In this document: one piece after another, positions 34,088 through 42,622 of the stretch
Position numbering within the stretch: the first letter of the stretch is position 1
Layout: each line of letters starts with the position of its first letter
Source of the DNA: Acidobacteriaceae bacterium UBA1307
Lineage (GTDB): Bacteria > Acidobacteriota > Terriglobia > Terriglobales > Acidobacteriaceae
Length of the DNA stretch: 64,000 bases
Direction of reading: 5' to 3'
NCBI GenBank assembly: GCA_002307235.1
Contig: DBTV01000050.1
Location: 65,557-129,556 of the forward strand
Made by a program: the position numbers and the translations under genes
The notes under the pieces: generated by a model
The model's input: only the letters and a program-made list of their open reading frames with translations
What the model was told of the DNA's origin: nothing
Databases searched by the model: none

Positions 34088-35254
34088 TTACAGTCGCCGC
34101 TTGGCCTCAAGCACGCGCTCTCGCGCCTCTTCCGCCGTTGCGCCCGTTGCGGAAAGATGCCCCATCTTGCGCGCGCGTCGTGGTTCGAGCTTTTCATACA
34201 GATGCACGCGCACACCGGGAACCGCCAGCGCCGCCGCAAAGTTCGGCTTGCCGCCCGCATCAATCCACACATCGCCAAGAAGATTCACAATGGCGCACGG
34301 CGCGATCAACGACGTGTCCCCCAGCGGCAAGTTGCAGGTGGTGCGAATCAGTTGCTCAAACTGGCTCGTCACCGATCCACGCTCGCTCTGGTGATAGCTG
34401 TTGTGCGGGCGCGGCGCGAGTTCGTTCACAAACAGCTCACCCTGCTTGGTCACAAACAGCTCGCAGCAAAGCAGGCCTTCCATACCGAGCTTGGCCACAA
34501 TCGCCGCGGCCAGAGCCTGCGCGCGCGCTTCCAGCTCCGGCGCAACCTCGGCCGGCAACACGCTCCAGGCCAGAATCTGATTCTCATGATGATTGCGCGC
34601 CGCCGGGTACGAACGAACCTCGCCCGCAGGATTCCGCGCCGCCATCACGCTGATCTCGCACTCCAGATCCAGCGCCTGCTCGGCCACAGCGGGCTTTGCG
34701 CCCAGTGACTGCCAGGCCTCGGCAATGCTCTCGTGCGTCGGCGCAGCATCAAAGCCGATCCGCGCCTGTCCACGGCCATCGTAACCACCCTGGCCAATCT
34801 TCAAGAAGACACGATGCGCCAGCGCGGGCACGGCCTCCTGCAACTCCGCTTCGCTCTTGACCACGCGAAACGGACCTACGGGAAACCCATTCTCCGCCAG
34901 CCACGCCTTCTGGATTGTCTTGTCTTGAATAATGCGGATCGGTTCCACGCCCGGCCGCAGCGGCGCAATCGCATCCACCTGCCGCAGCGCATCCACGCCA
35001 ATCTGCTCAATCTCGAGCGTCACGGCGGAGGCGCCCATCGCCAGCCGTCGCGCGGCCTCGGCATCGTCCCAACGGCCCGTCACCACCTCGTCGACGACAA
35101 AGCTCGCCGGGCAGTGCGGCTCCGGATCCATCACACGAACCTTGTAGCCCATCGTGCGCGCGGCCATCGCCGCCATGCGCCCCAACTGGCCACCGCCCAA
35201 AATCGCAATCAGATTGCCCGGCTCAATCACCGGCGCTTTGGCATTCGTGCTCAC
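34088..35254 (-). CDS. purK: N5-carboxyaminoimidazole ribonucleotide synthase PurK
   Basis: A 388-aa ATP-grasp enzyme. The N-terminus contains IAILGGGQLGRMAAMAARTM (13-32), the Rossmann-like start of PurK; MDPEPHCPASFVVDEVV follows. The ATP-grasp core has FLKIGQGGYDGRGQARIG, VEQALDLECEISVMAARNPA and FVNELAPRPHNSYHQSERG. It makes N5-CAIR from AIR, bicarbonate and ATP in purine synthesis. Its ATG overlaps the purE stop by 4 nt. Confidence 0.96.
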   Translation of the reverse strand: MSTNAKAPVIEPGNLIAILGGGQLGRMAAMAARTMGYKVRVMDPEPHCPASFVVDEVVTGRWDDAEAARRLAMGASAVTLEIEQIGVDALRQVDAIAPLRPGVEPIRIIQDKTIQKAWLAENGFPVGPFRVVKSEAELQEAVPALAHRVFLKIGQGGYDGRGQARIGFDAAPTHESIAEAWQSLGAKPAVAEQALDLECEISVMAARNPAGEVRSYPAARNHHENQILAWSVLPAEVAPELEARAQALAAAIVAKLGMEGLLCCELFVTKQGELFVNELAPRPHNSYHQSERGSVTSQFEQLIRTTCNLPLGDTSLIAPCAIVNLLGDVWIDAGGKPNFAAALAVPGVRVHLYEKLEPRRARKMGHLSATGATAEEARERVLEAKRRL

Positions 35255-35742
35255 GCGGGCAACTCCTGATCAAGAACCTCTTGCGTGCGCGCCGCGCGCC
35301 ATGCCGCCAGCCGCTCGTAGAGCGCCGCATCGGTCGTGGCAAGAATCTCGGCAGCCAGCAACGCTGCATTGCCTGCACCAGGCTTGCCAATCGCCAACGT
35401 TCCCACCGGCACGCCCTTCGGCATCTGCACAATCGACAGCAGCGAGTCCAGGCCATTCAGCAGCGTCGCCGGCACCGGCACGCCCAGCACCGGAACCAGT
35501 GTCTTGGCCGCCAGCATTCCCGGCAAATGCGCCGCGCCACCTGCGCCCGCGATGATCACGCGCAATCCACGCTCCCGCGCCGTCGCCCCGTACTCAAACA
35601 ACCGATCCGGCGTGCGATGCGCGCTCACGATCTTCGTTTCAAAAGGAATCTCAAGGGCACGCAAAATTTCCACTGCAACCGACAGAACCTCGTAGTCGCT
35701 CTTGCTGCCCATCACCACGCCCACCAATGGCTGTGTGCTCAT
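35251..35742 (-). CDS. purE: N5-CAIR mutase PurE
   Basis: A 163-aa class I PurE (MSTQPLVGVVMGSKSDYEVL). The active-site blocks GSKSD, VSAHRTPDRLFEY, IIAGAGGAAHLPGMLAA and QMPKGVPVGTLAIG are all present. It converts N5-CAIR to CAIR and is coupled to purK by a 4-nt overlap. ATG 35742 is chosen over the frame start at 35766 because TATAAT ends exactly 6 nt upstream, so the transcript would begin at this ATG. The gene is co-directional with the phage-like module, whose last gene ends only 54 nt upstream with no terminator between them. Confidence 0.96.
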   Translation of the reverse strand: MSTQPLVGVVMGSKSDYEVLSVAVEILRALEIPFETKIVSAHRTPDRLFEYGATARERGLRVIIAGAGGAAHLPGMLAAKTLVPVLGVPVPATLLNGLDSLLSIVQMPKGVPVGTLAIGKPGAGNAALLAAEILATTDAALYERLAAWRAARTQEVLDQELPA

Positions 35743-35748
35743 ACTCCG

Positions 35749-35754
35749 ATTATA
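35749..35754 (-). promoter_or_regulatory. -10 box of purEK (leaderless arrangement)
   Basis: A consensus TATAAT on the minus strand, 6 nt before the purE ATG; predicted +1 is the A of ATG. No matching -35 is seen. Confidence 0.6.
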
Positions 35755-35795
35755 CGAGCCATGCAAACCTGGCCCGCCAGCAGAAAATCGCCCGT

Positions 35796-36023
35796 TTACC
35801 GCCGAAGCCAGGTCACAAAGGCCGCCTGCAACACGGTCACCACCACGCTGGCCGCAGCCAAAAATCCCTTGGTCCGCTGCCAGTTGCGCTCATGCCGCTC
35901 GATCCGCCGCTCGAGCTCGGCCAGCCGTCCGCCATTGCCGTCGCCCACCAGCCCGTTCATCTGCAACTTCAACACGCTCAGATCGCTCAACACCTGCGCC
36001 TCGAACTCATTCATCATCCGCAT
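35796..36023 (-). CDS. Small coiled-coil protein with C-terminal TM helix (XhlA/holin-accessory-like)
   Basis: A 75-aa protein. Residues 1-50 are charged and helical with a coiled-coil character (SDLSVLKLQMNGLVGDGNGG, RLAELERRIERHERNWQRTK) and residues 53-71 form one transmembrane helix (FLAAASVVVTVLQAAFVTW) ending in RR. This layout matches small phage lysis-accessory proteins of the XhlA type and many phage membrane proteins. ATG 36023 has AGGAG 7 nt upstream. It is the last gene of the phage module. Function as lysis accessory is inference. Confidence 0.6.
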   Translation of the reverse strand: MRMMNEFEAQVLSDLSVLKLQMNGLVGDGNGGRLAELERRIERHERNWQRTKGFLAAASVVVTVLQAAFVTWLRR

Positions 36024-36042
36024 GCCCTGCTCCTGTCTTCAC

Positions 36043-38355
36043 CTACGAGGTCACTGGCAAGTTGATAAACAACGCTGCTGAAAACTCTGAATACTTCGGC
36101 GGCGTCGACGCGTCATACATGCGAATGTAAAAGCGGTCGTTATAGGACTCGCGCGAAAAGCTCATCATCGCCACCGTCGCGCGCATCACCAGATCCGAAT
36201 CCTCGCCCGCCATGAAGGCATTGTCCCGGCGCCGAATCTCGAATCCACCGCCCGTCGGTGGCGTCACCCCGGCATGGATCGTCACCGTCGAACTGCCCAC
36301 TGCGCTCACCGTCACCTGATTCAGATTCGCCAGCACCGTCGGCGCAATCTCCGCAGGCAGCAACGTATCCTCCGGCACCGTCGTACTGGTTTTGATCGCA
36401 AGATCATTCGCCCAGTCATTCGCGAAGCTGATCTCGTAAACAATCAGATCCGGCACCGTCGCGCGATAACTCAACTTCACCGAACGCACCACCACCTGCG
36501 CATCCAGACTCAAGGAAGTCGCCGTCAACTCCAGCGCATCACCCGGCCACACATCCGCCGAAAAATCCAGATGCGTGCCCGTGTAAACTCCGCTCCACAA
36601 CGCGCTCACGCTCGCCGCCGCCTGCTCAATGACTGTCGCCGCATTGCGGCAATCGGCCGAGGTGCGCGCCTCGGGGCTGGTAACCGATCCAATCCACGCG
36701 GCCTCGCTCGGTGAACCCGCTGCCGCCAGCGCCGTCTGGCTCGCGCTATTCACGGCACGGCCTACCGCGCGACCCATCGTACGATAGCTCACCGCAATCA
36801 GTTCACCACTCGCCGGCGTATACCCCGTATAGAACGCCAGCGTGCCCGCCCGCTCCATGTGGCACTCTGCCGCCTCCGCCGTCGTCCCCATCCGCCGTGT
36901 CGTTGCGCTAGACCCCGAAGGTGTACTCACCACCCAACCCGATCCCAAATTCCTCAGCCGGATCGACCGCATACTCCCCAACAGATTCGTGCTGCTTGCC
37001 GCGATCAGCGAGCATGCGCCTGGCACATAACTCAGTGCTCCGTCATAGAGCGTCACCGGCGTTGCTCCGACGCCATTCACATACTTTTGAATTTCAATCT
37101 GCACCTTGCCCGCGCTCAGATTCCACACGCCACCAGCAGTAATCGCCCCATCATCTCCATATGAGCGATAGACCTGCTCGACGCGCTGGCATTCAGCAGC
37201 GTGCAGACGGATGCGCAGCGTGTACAGACTCGTTGTGTCGAGCGCATAGCTGCTCCCGCCCAGGTTTCCCAACAGCACGGGTTGCACGGAAACAACGCCC
37301 GTGCCCTGCGCGGCACTCACCGCGAATCCGGCAATGCATCCGCTCACCGTCTGTGCGCCGTTATAAAATCCCGCCAAAGATCCGGCGCTGCCCAGCGCCA
37401 ACTTGATGCCGCTTGCTTCCAGCAGCAACGTGCCACCCATCTCAATCGCGTCAAGCCATTCGAGCACCGTTTGCCCATCGGTTCCATTGCCGCCATTCAT
37501 CACCAGGCCGCCCGATCCGATCTGCAAATAACCGCTGCCCCCGGTATTGCCCCACACCTGCGTGTTCACTGTCGATTCGTTGAAGAGCTCCTCGACAATC
37601 ACGCACTTGGACGCCGCCGGAATGTACGGGATCTGCGTTAGATAAAACTCCGTCGTACTGCCGTCTCCCTCGAAGAACTCCGTCACGTACGCCGTCGGCT
37701 CATGCTCGCCGCACACAGTCACATCATTTGCCAGGGCACGCTTTACATTTGACGTAAACGAAAGGTTCGCCAAATTCAATGTGCCGCTGGTTTCATCCAG
37801 CACGTGCAGCGCCGCCGGAACCGTGTTCATGGTGATTGCGCCATTCAGTGCGCGATAACTCGACCGCGCCATCGATGCAACCTCTGCAGCATTCACGCTC
37901 CAGTTCGTGCCACTCTTTTGCGTAAACGCCCCTACGGACAGATTGGCCGCCACGCTCACCGCAATCTGCGTGCTTCCCGTCCGATTCGTAATGGCCGCCA
38001 GCAGCGCGCTCGCCGTTCCCGCTGCCGATCCGGCGCTTGTCGCCATCAGAGATTGGTCCAGCAAAAGCTCATCACTCAACGCGCGGATGGCATAGCAATA
38101 ACGCGGCCCTTCCACGCCCATGCCCACATAACCCGGCAGTGGGCTTGCTGCAATGTAGCCCGTGAAATACAACGTTCCATCGTCGCCACTCAGCTTCACA
38201 TAACCGAAACGCGACGGCACGGCAAGACTTCCATCGCTCGGCAGGCTCACGCGAAACTGGCAGATGGACGGCGCGTTCAGCTTGCGTTCCACCGTCAACG
38301 GCTCCGTCGCGTCCAATGCAGAGCTGTAATCCGTTCCCTGAATCGTAATCTTCAT
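36043..38355 (-). CDS. Large phage tail / hub-like protein
   Basis: A 770-aa protein. The first ~250 residues have the look of a tail-hub beta domain (MKITIQGTDYSSALDATEPL, RYCYAIRALSDELLLDQSLM, a YVKLSGDDGTLYFTGYI strand). The middle is a jelly-roll/lectin-like stretch (FFEGDGSTTEFYLTQIPYIP, YLQIGSGGLVMNGGNGTDG, TTSLYTLRIRLHAAE). Near the C-terminus SYRATVPDLIVYEISFANDW and VTVSAVGSSTVTIHAGVTPP precede a final FYIRMYDASTPPKYSEFSAA. It follows the tail-tube-like gene by 29 nt. A role at the tail tip or as receptor-binding/hub protein is inferred from position and size. There is no tape-measure gene beside it. Confidence 0.6.
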   Translation of the reverse strand: MKITIQGTDYSSALDATEPLTVERKLNAPSICQFRVSLPSDGSLAVPSRFGYVKLSGDDGTLYFTGYIAASPLPGYVGMGVEGPRYCYAIRALSDELLLDQSLMATSAGSAAGTASALLAAITNRTGSTQIAVSVAANLSVGAFTQKSGTNWSVNAAEVASMARSSYRALNGAITMNTVPAALHVLDETSGTLNLANLSFTSNVKRALANDVTVCGEHEPTAYVTEFFEGDGSTTEFYLTQIPYIPAASKCVIVEELFNESTVNTQVWGNTGGSGYLQIGSGGLVMNGGNGTDGQTVLEWLDAIEMGGTLLLEASGIKLALGSAGSLAGFYNGAQTVSGCIAGFAVSAAQGTGVVSVQPVLLGNLGGSSYALDTTSLYTLRIRLHAAECQRVEQVYRSYGDDGAITAGGVWNLSAGKVQIEIQKYVNGVGATPVTLYDGALSYVPGACSLIAASSTNLLGSMRSIRLRNLGSGWVVSTPSGSSATTRRMGTTAEAAECHMERAGTLAFYTGYTPASGELIAVSYRTMGRAVGRAVNSASQTALAAAGSPSEAAWIGSVTSPEARTSADCRNAATVIEQAAASVSALWSGVYTGTHLDFSADVWPGDALELTATSLSLDAQVVVRSVKLSYRATVPDLIVYEISFANDWANDLAIKTSTTVPEDTLLPAEIAPTVLANLNQVTVSAVGSSTVTIHAGVTPPTGGGFEIRRRDNAFMAGEDSDLVMRATVAMMSFSRESYNDRFYIRMYDASTPPKYSEFSAALFINLPVTS

Positions 38356-38384
38356 CGGCTCTCACTCACGCCTTCCGCGCTCTG

Positions 38385-39359
38385 TTAAACCAGCGCACTG
38401 GCCGCCGGCAAAAAGCTGCGATAGCACGCCACACGCTCTCCATCGAGCGCATCCGTCACCGGCAGCGCCACACAATGCGCCTTCAAGAGCATGCGCACCA
38501 AACCGCTCTTCTGCTTTGCATCAAGAGCTTCTGCGCTCTCTTCCGCGCTCACCATCGATTGCAGTCGCGGGTAATGGAAAAAGATCCGCTCTCCCTGGCT
38601 GCCTTCCATCACAAACAGAGCAGACCACTCCTGATAAAACGTTCCGCCCTCGCGGTCCACAAAGCCGATGACGCGTTGCACCTTCATCGCCGTCGTCGGC
38701 GCTCCTCCGGGCAGTGCCGCAGCCAGCGTCAACGACGTCGTGTCCGTCGCCGCAACCAAACCGACGTTGAAGCTCACCCGCCGTGTGTAATCCACATCGC
38801 TCAACGCGCTCTTCACATACGCGCCCGAAACCGGCGTGCCCACATAGCCCGTCTGCCCACTGTAATTCGCGTCGATCACCACGATATTGCCGGCGGAAAA
38901 CTTTGCGGCATCGCCCGCGGACAAGACAATCGTCGTTGCCGTCGATCCGCTCAGCACACCCACGGCTGCGGCCGCCGTCGCTCCATCCGGGGACGCACTC
39001 GACTCACTTGCCGGAGCCAACAGATTCATGTGCTGCGACCCCGTCGCCAACGCCATCGTCAACTTCGTCCAACGTAAAAATTCAAAACTCACCTCGGCCT
39101 GCACGCTCTCGCGCACCTGCTCCAGCGGAGCCGCGGGAATCCCCGTCAACACCGCCGCCGTCTTGCTCGCCGGCTTGCGTGTAAAATTCTTGATCCATCC
39201 CAGATCAATCCATGGCGATGACGGCGAGTCCAGGTCGAACTGCCCCTGCATGGATGCATCGAAGAGAACCGGCGTTTGCGTCGTCCGCGCCACGGGCGCA
39301 AAATAGCCGCGCACCCGGCGCGCAACCGGCGCAGGAGCTGAAATCCAGTTCTGTGACAT
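38385..39359 (-). CDS. Phage major tail (tube)-like protein
   Basis: A 324-aa protein without signal peptide. RVRGYFAPVARTTQTPVLFD and LDSPSSPWIDLGWIKNFTRK near the N-terminus and the RESVQAEVSFEFLRWTKLTM segment resemble siphovirus tail-tube beta barrels. An Ala/Ser/Thr-rich insert (about 125-200) may be an Ig-like or interdomain loop. FVDREGGTFYQEWSALFVME is part of the second half. Its place between the head-completion genes and the hub-like gene agrees with a tail tube. The stop is 29 nt before the next gene. Confidence 0.6.
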   Translation of the reverse strand: MSQNWISAPAPVARRVRGYFAPVARTTQTPVLFDASMQGQFDLDSPSSPWIDLGWIKNFTRKPASKTAAVLTGIPAAPLEQVRESVQAEVSFEFLRWTKLTMALATGSQHMNLLAPASESSASPDGATAAAAVGVLSGSTATTIVLSAGDAAKFSAGNIVVIDANYSGQTGYVGTPVSGAYVKSALSDVDYTRRVSFNVGLVAATDTTSLTLAAALPGGAPTTAMKVQRVIGFVDREGGTFYQEWSALFVMEGSQGERIFFHYPRLQSMVSAEESAEALDAKQKSGLVRMLLKAHCVALPVTDALDGERVACYRSFLPAASALV

Positions 39360-39362
39360 GAC

Positions 39363-39839
39363 TTACTCCTCGTAGCTGTACACCATCACCTTTGCCGCGC
39401 GACTCAGCCTGTCCCTCTGCACCGCGACCGCACCAAACACCGGCTCATCCCAAAACACCCGTGTCAGCAGCGTGGTCGGCGTCGCGGTTGAATAATCAAC
39501 CTGCGCCGTCACGTACGGGGCAAGAATCGAAAGCAACTCCGCATCCATCGCACTCAACGCGCGCCCGCGATCCAGTCCGCCATAACTCTGCGAACCGCTC
39601 GTCTGATACACGATCTCGCACTCTTCGGCCACCATCGTCGTCGCCAGATCGATCTCCGCGCCCATCCCCAGCCAGCGCAACACGAACACATCGCTCGGCA
39701 GCGGACTGAACGGAGCCTCGGCCTCTTCCACCAAAATTCCCGGCCGCTCCGCTCCACGCAACGAAATTGTCCGCCGCGCATTCACCGTTGCCAATCGCGC
39801 ACGCAACGCCATATAAAACGAATCCTTCGCCTTCTGCAT
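39363..39839 (-). CDS. Phage head-tail/tail-completion-like protein
   Basis: A 158-aa protein when started at MQKAKDSFYMALRARLATVN (39839); residues of the longer frame upstream are Cys/Arg-rich and non-native. It holds DVFVLRWLGMGAEIDLATTM, CEIVYQTSGSQSYGGLDRG and YSTATPTTLLTRVFWDEPVF, which read like a tail-terminator or joining protein with mixed alpha/beta fold. Identified mainly by position, 4 nt before the tail-tube-like gene. Confidence 0.5.
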   Translation of the reverse strand: MQKAKDSFYMALRARLATVNARRTISLRGAERPGILVEEAEAPFSPLPSDVFVLRWLGMGAEIDLATTMVAEECEIVYQTSGSQSYGGLDRGRALSAMDAELLSILAPYVTAQVDYSTATPTTLLTRVFWDEPVFGAVAVQRDRLSRAAKVMVYSYEE

Positions 39840-39891
39840 CTGTCTTGCTCCGTTGCGTCTCTCAACGCGATCTTGTTCTTTCAGGTCTCGC

Positions 39892-40326
39892 TTACAATGA
39901 CTGCGGCGTTGCTTCACGCAACAACAGTCGATACAGATACACCTGCCCGAATGCCTCATTCGAGGCGACCGACTGAATCAGATAATCCTTCCCGCCCACA
40001 GTCACCGCCAGCGTCTGCGCAAACAGCGCCTGTGCCGAATCGAGTGAAAGCGTCTGCACCTGCTCGGCCACGCTCGTCGCCGAAACCAGCATCTCCCACT
40101 GCGTTGCGTCGTTTTCTTTCCAGTCCGGCTTCAGTCTCCGCATCACCACCGGGCTCACCACAACCTCATACAACGTCGTTGCCACCAGTCCCAATTCAAA
40201 CTGGTTTGCATCCGTATTCGTTCCCGTCACGCGCAGTTGCGCACTGGCGCCAGCCACGCTGCGCAGCAACGCATCGGCCAGCATCTGCGGTGCGCTCCCT
40301 GGATTACGAGGCACGGTATCGCTCAT
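39892..40326 (-). CDS. Phage hypothetical protein in head-tail joining position
   Basis: A 144-aa protein (MSDTVPRNPGSAPQMLADAL). The first third is helical; the rest is beta-rich (QFELGLVATTLYEVVVSPVV, LAVTVGGKDYLIQSVASNEA) and ends GQVYLYRLLLREATPQSL. I do not recognise the family. Its place between the connector-like gene (3 nt away) and the 158-aa gene suggests head closure or a neck protein. Inference only. Confidence 0.5.
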   Translation of the reverse strand: MSDTVPRNPGSAPQMLADALLRSVAGASAQLRVTGTNTDANQFELGLVATTLYEVVVSPVVMRRLKPDWKENDATQWEMLVSATSVAEQVQTLSLDSAQALFAQTLAVTVGGKDYLIQSVASNEAFGQVYLYRLLLREATPQSL

Positions 40327-40329
40327 CGC

Positions 40330-40953
40330 TCACCCCACTCTGCTCGCCACGTAGGGCCGCAGCCACGCCTGCACTGTCTCGTCCACCAGCGAAGTTGAAA
40401 AGTACTGCACCTGCATCGTATCGATCTTGGTCTTGCTCACATTCAACGCCGGTGTCGCCTGCGCATTCCGCACAATCTGCGCACAGGCCGACTTCACATC
40501 GTCGCCGATCGTCGCCAACCCTGCGGTGTATGTCACCGCGATCTCGTTATAGGGCACGCCCAGCACATTCCCCGGCAGCGTCAGCTCACCCGTATGCGCG
40601 TCATAGTCCACCGTGTTCACATCGATCGCTGCCCACTGCCCTGGCAATGAAAACGCCCAGGCGATTTCATTCATCGGCTCGGCCAGCATCTCGCCACGAC
40701 GCGGTTTTGCATAGCGGCCAGTCAGGCTCACCAGCGGAGAAGTCGCCGTGCCCAACGGTGCCAGCGGCAAATAACTCAACCGCACCGAATACGCGCCCGT
40801 CGTCATCCGCAATCGTTCCGTATACTCCGTCACATTCAGGTCCGGCCGCCTGCAGTAGCTGTTGATCAACGCCGTCGCCGCCGTCACCCAATCCACCGTC
40901 GTCCCAGCCGGCAATCCATAGTTCGTGTACTCCGCTGGCTGCAAATAGGCCAT
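40330..40953 (-). CDS. Phage head-tail connector (gp6-like) protein
   Basis: A 207-aa protein from MAYLQPAEYTNYGLPAGTTV (40953). TTVDWVTAATALINSYCRRP, TGELTLPGNVLGVPYNEIAV and TYTAGLATIGDDVKSACAQI match the helical plus beta arrangement of gp6/connector-type proteins, in which the YTAG segment and following helix are typical. Start chosen because the T5 hairpin with its U-tract ends about 35 nt upstream and the longer frame runs through that hairpin. Confidence 0.65.
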   Translation of the reverse strand: MAYLQPAEYTNYGLPAGTTVDWVTAATALINSYCRRPDLNVTEYTERLRMTTGAYSVRLSYLPLAPLGTATSPLVSLTGRYAKPRRGEMLAEPMNEIAWAFSLPGQWAAIDVNTVDYDAHTGELTLPGNVLGVPYNEIAVTYTAGLATIGDDVKSACAQIVRNAQATPALNVSKTKIDTMQVQYFSTSLVDETVQAWLRPYVASRVG

Positions 40954-40988
40954 ACCCACCCTTCTCTCTTTTGTCGCCATCCATCCAC

Positions 40989-41030
40989 AAAAAAAGAAGA
41001 GGCCCGGCGCCACCCCGCCAAGCCTCTTCC
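40989..41030 (-). terminator. Phage hairpin T5 with U-tract and GTG tail
   Basis: GAAGAGGC / GCCTCTTC stem (40996-41003 and 41022-41029 on the plus strand) followed on the minus strand by a run of seven T then GTG. It lies between the capsid and connector genes, one of six such elements (T1-T6). Confidence 0.7.
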
Positions 41031-41051
41031 TCCGTCGCCGCCACCCTGTCT

Positions 41052-42020
41052 TTAGCGGTCGACCAGCACCTCATAGTGCGCAAAGTTGGCGCCCTTCACC
41101 ACCACGCCGCCAAACTTCACCACCACGTACTGATGCGCCAGCGAATTCGGCAATCCCAACTGGAACACCCGCGGAGCAGGATCGCCCAGCCAGTGATACT
41201 CAATCAGATCCTCGCTGACAATGTAGGCCGGCAGAACCGCGCTGCCAGAGCCCGGTGTCCCCGTGTAGCTGATGCTCCAATCAGGAATCAGCGGCAGCTC
41301 GCCCGCCTGCGTCGACAGCATCTTCACCGTCACGCCGCCGACAATCTTCTCGGTATTCAACACCACATTGAACACCGACTTCATCTCCTGATCGATCAGG
41401 TCCAGCAACACCGGGTTGGCATAAATCGCCGTCGGGCGCACCCGATAACTGCTGTTGGCCACCATCTTCGCCACCGCCGTCTTCAGGCCGTTCACAATCG
41501 ACGAACTTGTGCCGATCGTGGTCGTATTGCCGCCCGCCTCAATCTGCGCAATCGCGCCCATGTACTGCGTGGTCGTCGATGCGCTCAGGCTCGTGTCATT
41601 GCCATTCCACAACGCCACATCATGCGCCACCAGAACGCCGCTCACCGTATCCGCCAGATCCTTCGCCTGCAGATAAGCGAACTGCTGTTGCTGTTGGCCC
41701 AGTTCAATGTCGAAAAGGTTGTAGTTGATCTGCGCCACAATGGCCTTCAGTGGAACGCTCAACTCAATCCGCGTCGGCGTCACCACCGTCGGAGCAATGC
41801 TGCGCGGATTCACAAAGCCCGCCGTGCCAGGATTCGGCAGCGCCGTCTCCTCGAAGAACCGCGACGGATGGCCCGTCGCCGGAACCTGCCGGATCCTCTG
41901 CCCAAACGGGTTTGCCCGATGGCAAATGTCGAAGATCTCGGTCTGATACAGCGGCACTTCGATTGCGCCCGGCCCGATGTAGTCCGCTGCGGCATGAATA
42001 TCTGCAAAGCTTGCGTTCAT
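41052..42020 (-). CDS. Phage major capsid protein (HK97-fold)
   Basis: A 322-aa protein. The order prohead protease, scaffold-like, this protein, connector matches HK97-type head genes. HK97-like features are the middle/end beta segments: VKMLSTQAGELPLIPDWSIS, YIVSEDLIEYHWLGDPAPRV, LANSLAHQYVVVKFGGVVVK region and the P-loop helix VNGLKTAVAKMVANSSYR with PTAIYANPVLLDLIDQEMKS. The N-terminal part (MNASFADIHAAADYIGPGAI) is short, agreeing with a separate scaffold gene. It would form the particle shell. Confidence 0.78.
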   Translation of the reverse strand: MNASFADIHAAADYIGPGAIEVPLYQTEIFDICHRANPFGQRIRQVPATGHPSRFFEETALPNPGTAGFVNPRSIAPTVVTPTRIELSVPLKAIVAQINYNLFDIELGQQQQQFAYLQAKDLADTVSGVLVAHDVALWNGNDTSLSASTTTQYMGAIAQIEAGGNTTTIGTSSSIVNGLKTAVAKMVANSSYRVRPTAIYANPVLLDLIDQEMKSVFNVVLNTEKIVGGVTVKMLSTQAGELPLIPDWSISYTGTPGSGSAVLPAYIVSEDLIEYHWLGDPAPRVFQLGLPNSLAHQYVVVKFGGVVVKGANFAHYEVLVDR

Positions 42021-42109
42021 AGGCTTTCCGCCCCCTCCATGGGGCCGTCGTTCTCTCGCAAAAATCCACCCGATTCCTGCGATCTCACTCCGTTCAACTC
42101 CGACAAAAC

Positions 42110-42138
42110 AGCTAGTAGCTAACAGCTAATAGCTAACG
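42110..42138. repeat. Short AGCTAATAGCTAAC tandem repeat
   Basis: AGCTAGTAGCTAACAGCTAA and the following TAGCTAACGG consist of repeated AGCTAA(C/T) units between the capsid gene and the end of the scaffold-like gene. Stop codons occur in all frames. Meaning unknown. Confidence 0.6.
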
Positions 42139-42543
42139 GCTGCCTTCCCCAATCGCACCCGCCCGCTGCAACTGGCTCTTCACCGCGATCCGCTGCTCCA
42201 GGCTCAGGCCCGCCAGCGCAGCGTCGAGCGCGCGCACATCCACCGGCCCTTCGCCCACACCCTGCTTGGCCAGCATCGCCACCGTCGCCGCCGGAACCGT
42301 TCTGCGCAGCGTCGTCAGCACGGCAGGTGCAGCGTTGGCCTTCAGCTCCGCCAACTCCCGCTCGGCCTCGGCCAGCCGAGCTGCCAGCTCTTCCTCGCGA
42401 TGGCTCTGTTCCACGGTTGCCGAAATCCGTTCCACCTCACCCGACAGCGCACCCTGCCGCTCGTCCAGCCAGTGCAATGTACGCTCCAGCAGCGTTGCCG
42501 CCGCCTCCAGTCGTTCCACCATCTCCTGCTCCCTGTTTTCCAT
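42133..42543 (-). CDS. Phage scaffold-like coiled-coil protein
   Basis: A 136-aa protein from MENREQEMVERLEAAATLLE. The first ~80 residues are a long acidic/basic coiled coil (LHWLDERQGALSGEVERISA, REEELAARLAEAERELAELK). The end has VLTTLRRTVPAATVAMLAKQ and LSLEQRIAVKSQLQRAG helices. Position between the prohead protease and major capsid fits a capsid scaffolding protein. ATG 42543 is selected over 42567 because GGAAAGGACGGAG directly precedes it. Function inferred from context. Confidence 0.6.
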   Translation of the reverse strand: MENREQEMVERLEAAATLLERTLHWLDERQGALSGEVERISATVEQSHREEELAARLAEAERELAELKANAAPAVLTTLRRTVPAATVAMLAKQGVGEGPVDVRALDAALAGLSLEQRIAVKSQLQRAGAIGEGSR

Positions 42544-42571
42544 CTCCGTCCTTTCCGTTGTATGCATTCAC

Positions 42572-42600
42572 AAAAAAAAGACCCCACCCCGTGGAGTCTT
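42572..42600 (-). terminator. Phage hairpin T4 with U-tract and GTG tail
   Basis: AAGACTCCAC / GTGGGGTCTT stem (one mismatch) on the minus strand followed by eight T then GTG, just before the scaffold-like gene and after the prohead protease. Confidence 0.75.
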
Positions 42601-42622
42601 GCCCGTTGCACCGCGCCCTTGC

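Noticed and set aside
42110..42138. CRISPR array
   Set aside because: AGCTAA units are too short and have no spacers; the TCCCTAG arrays likewise lack constant repeat length and unique spacers. No cas gene is present.
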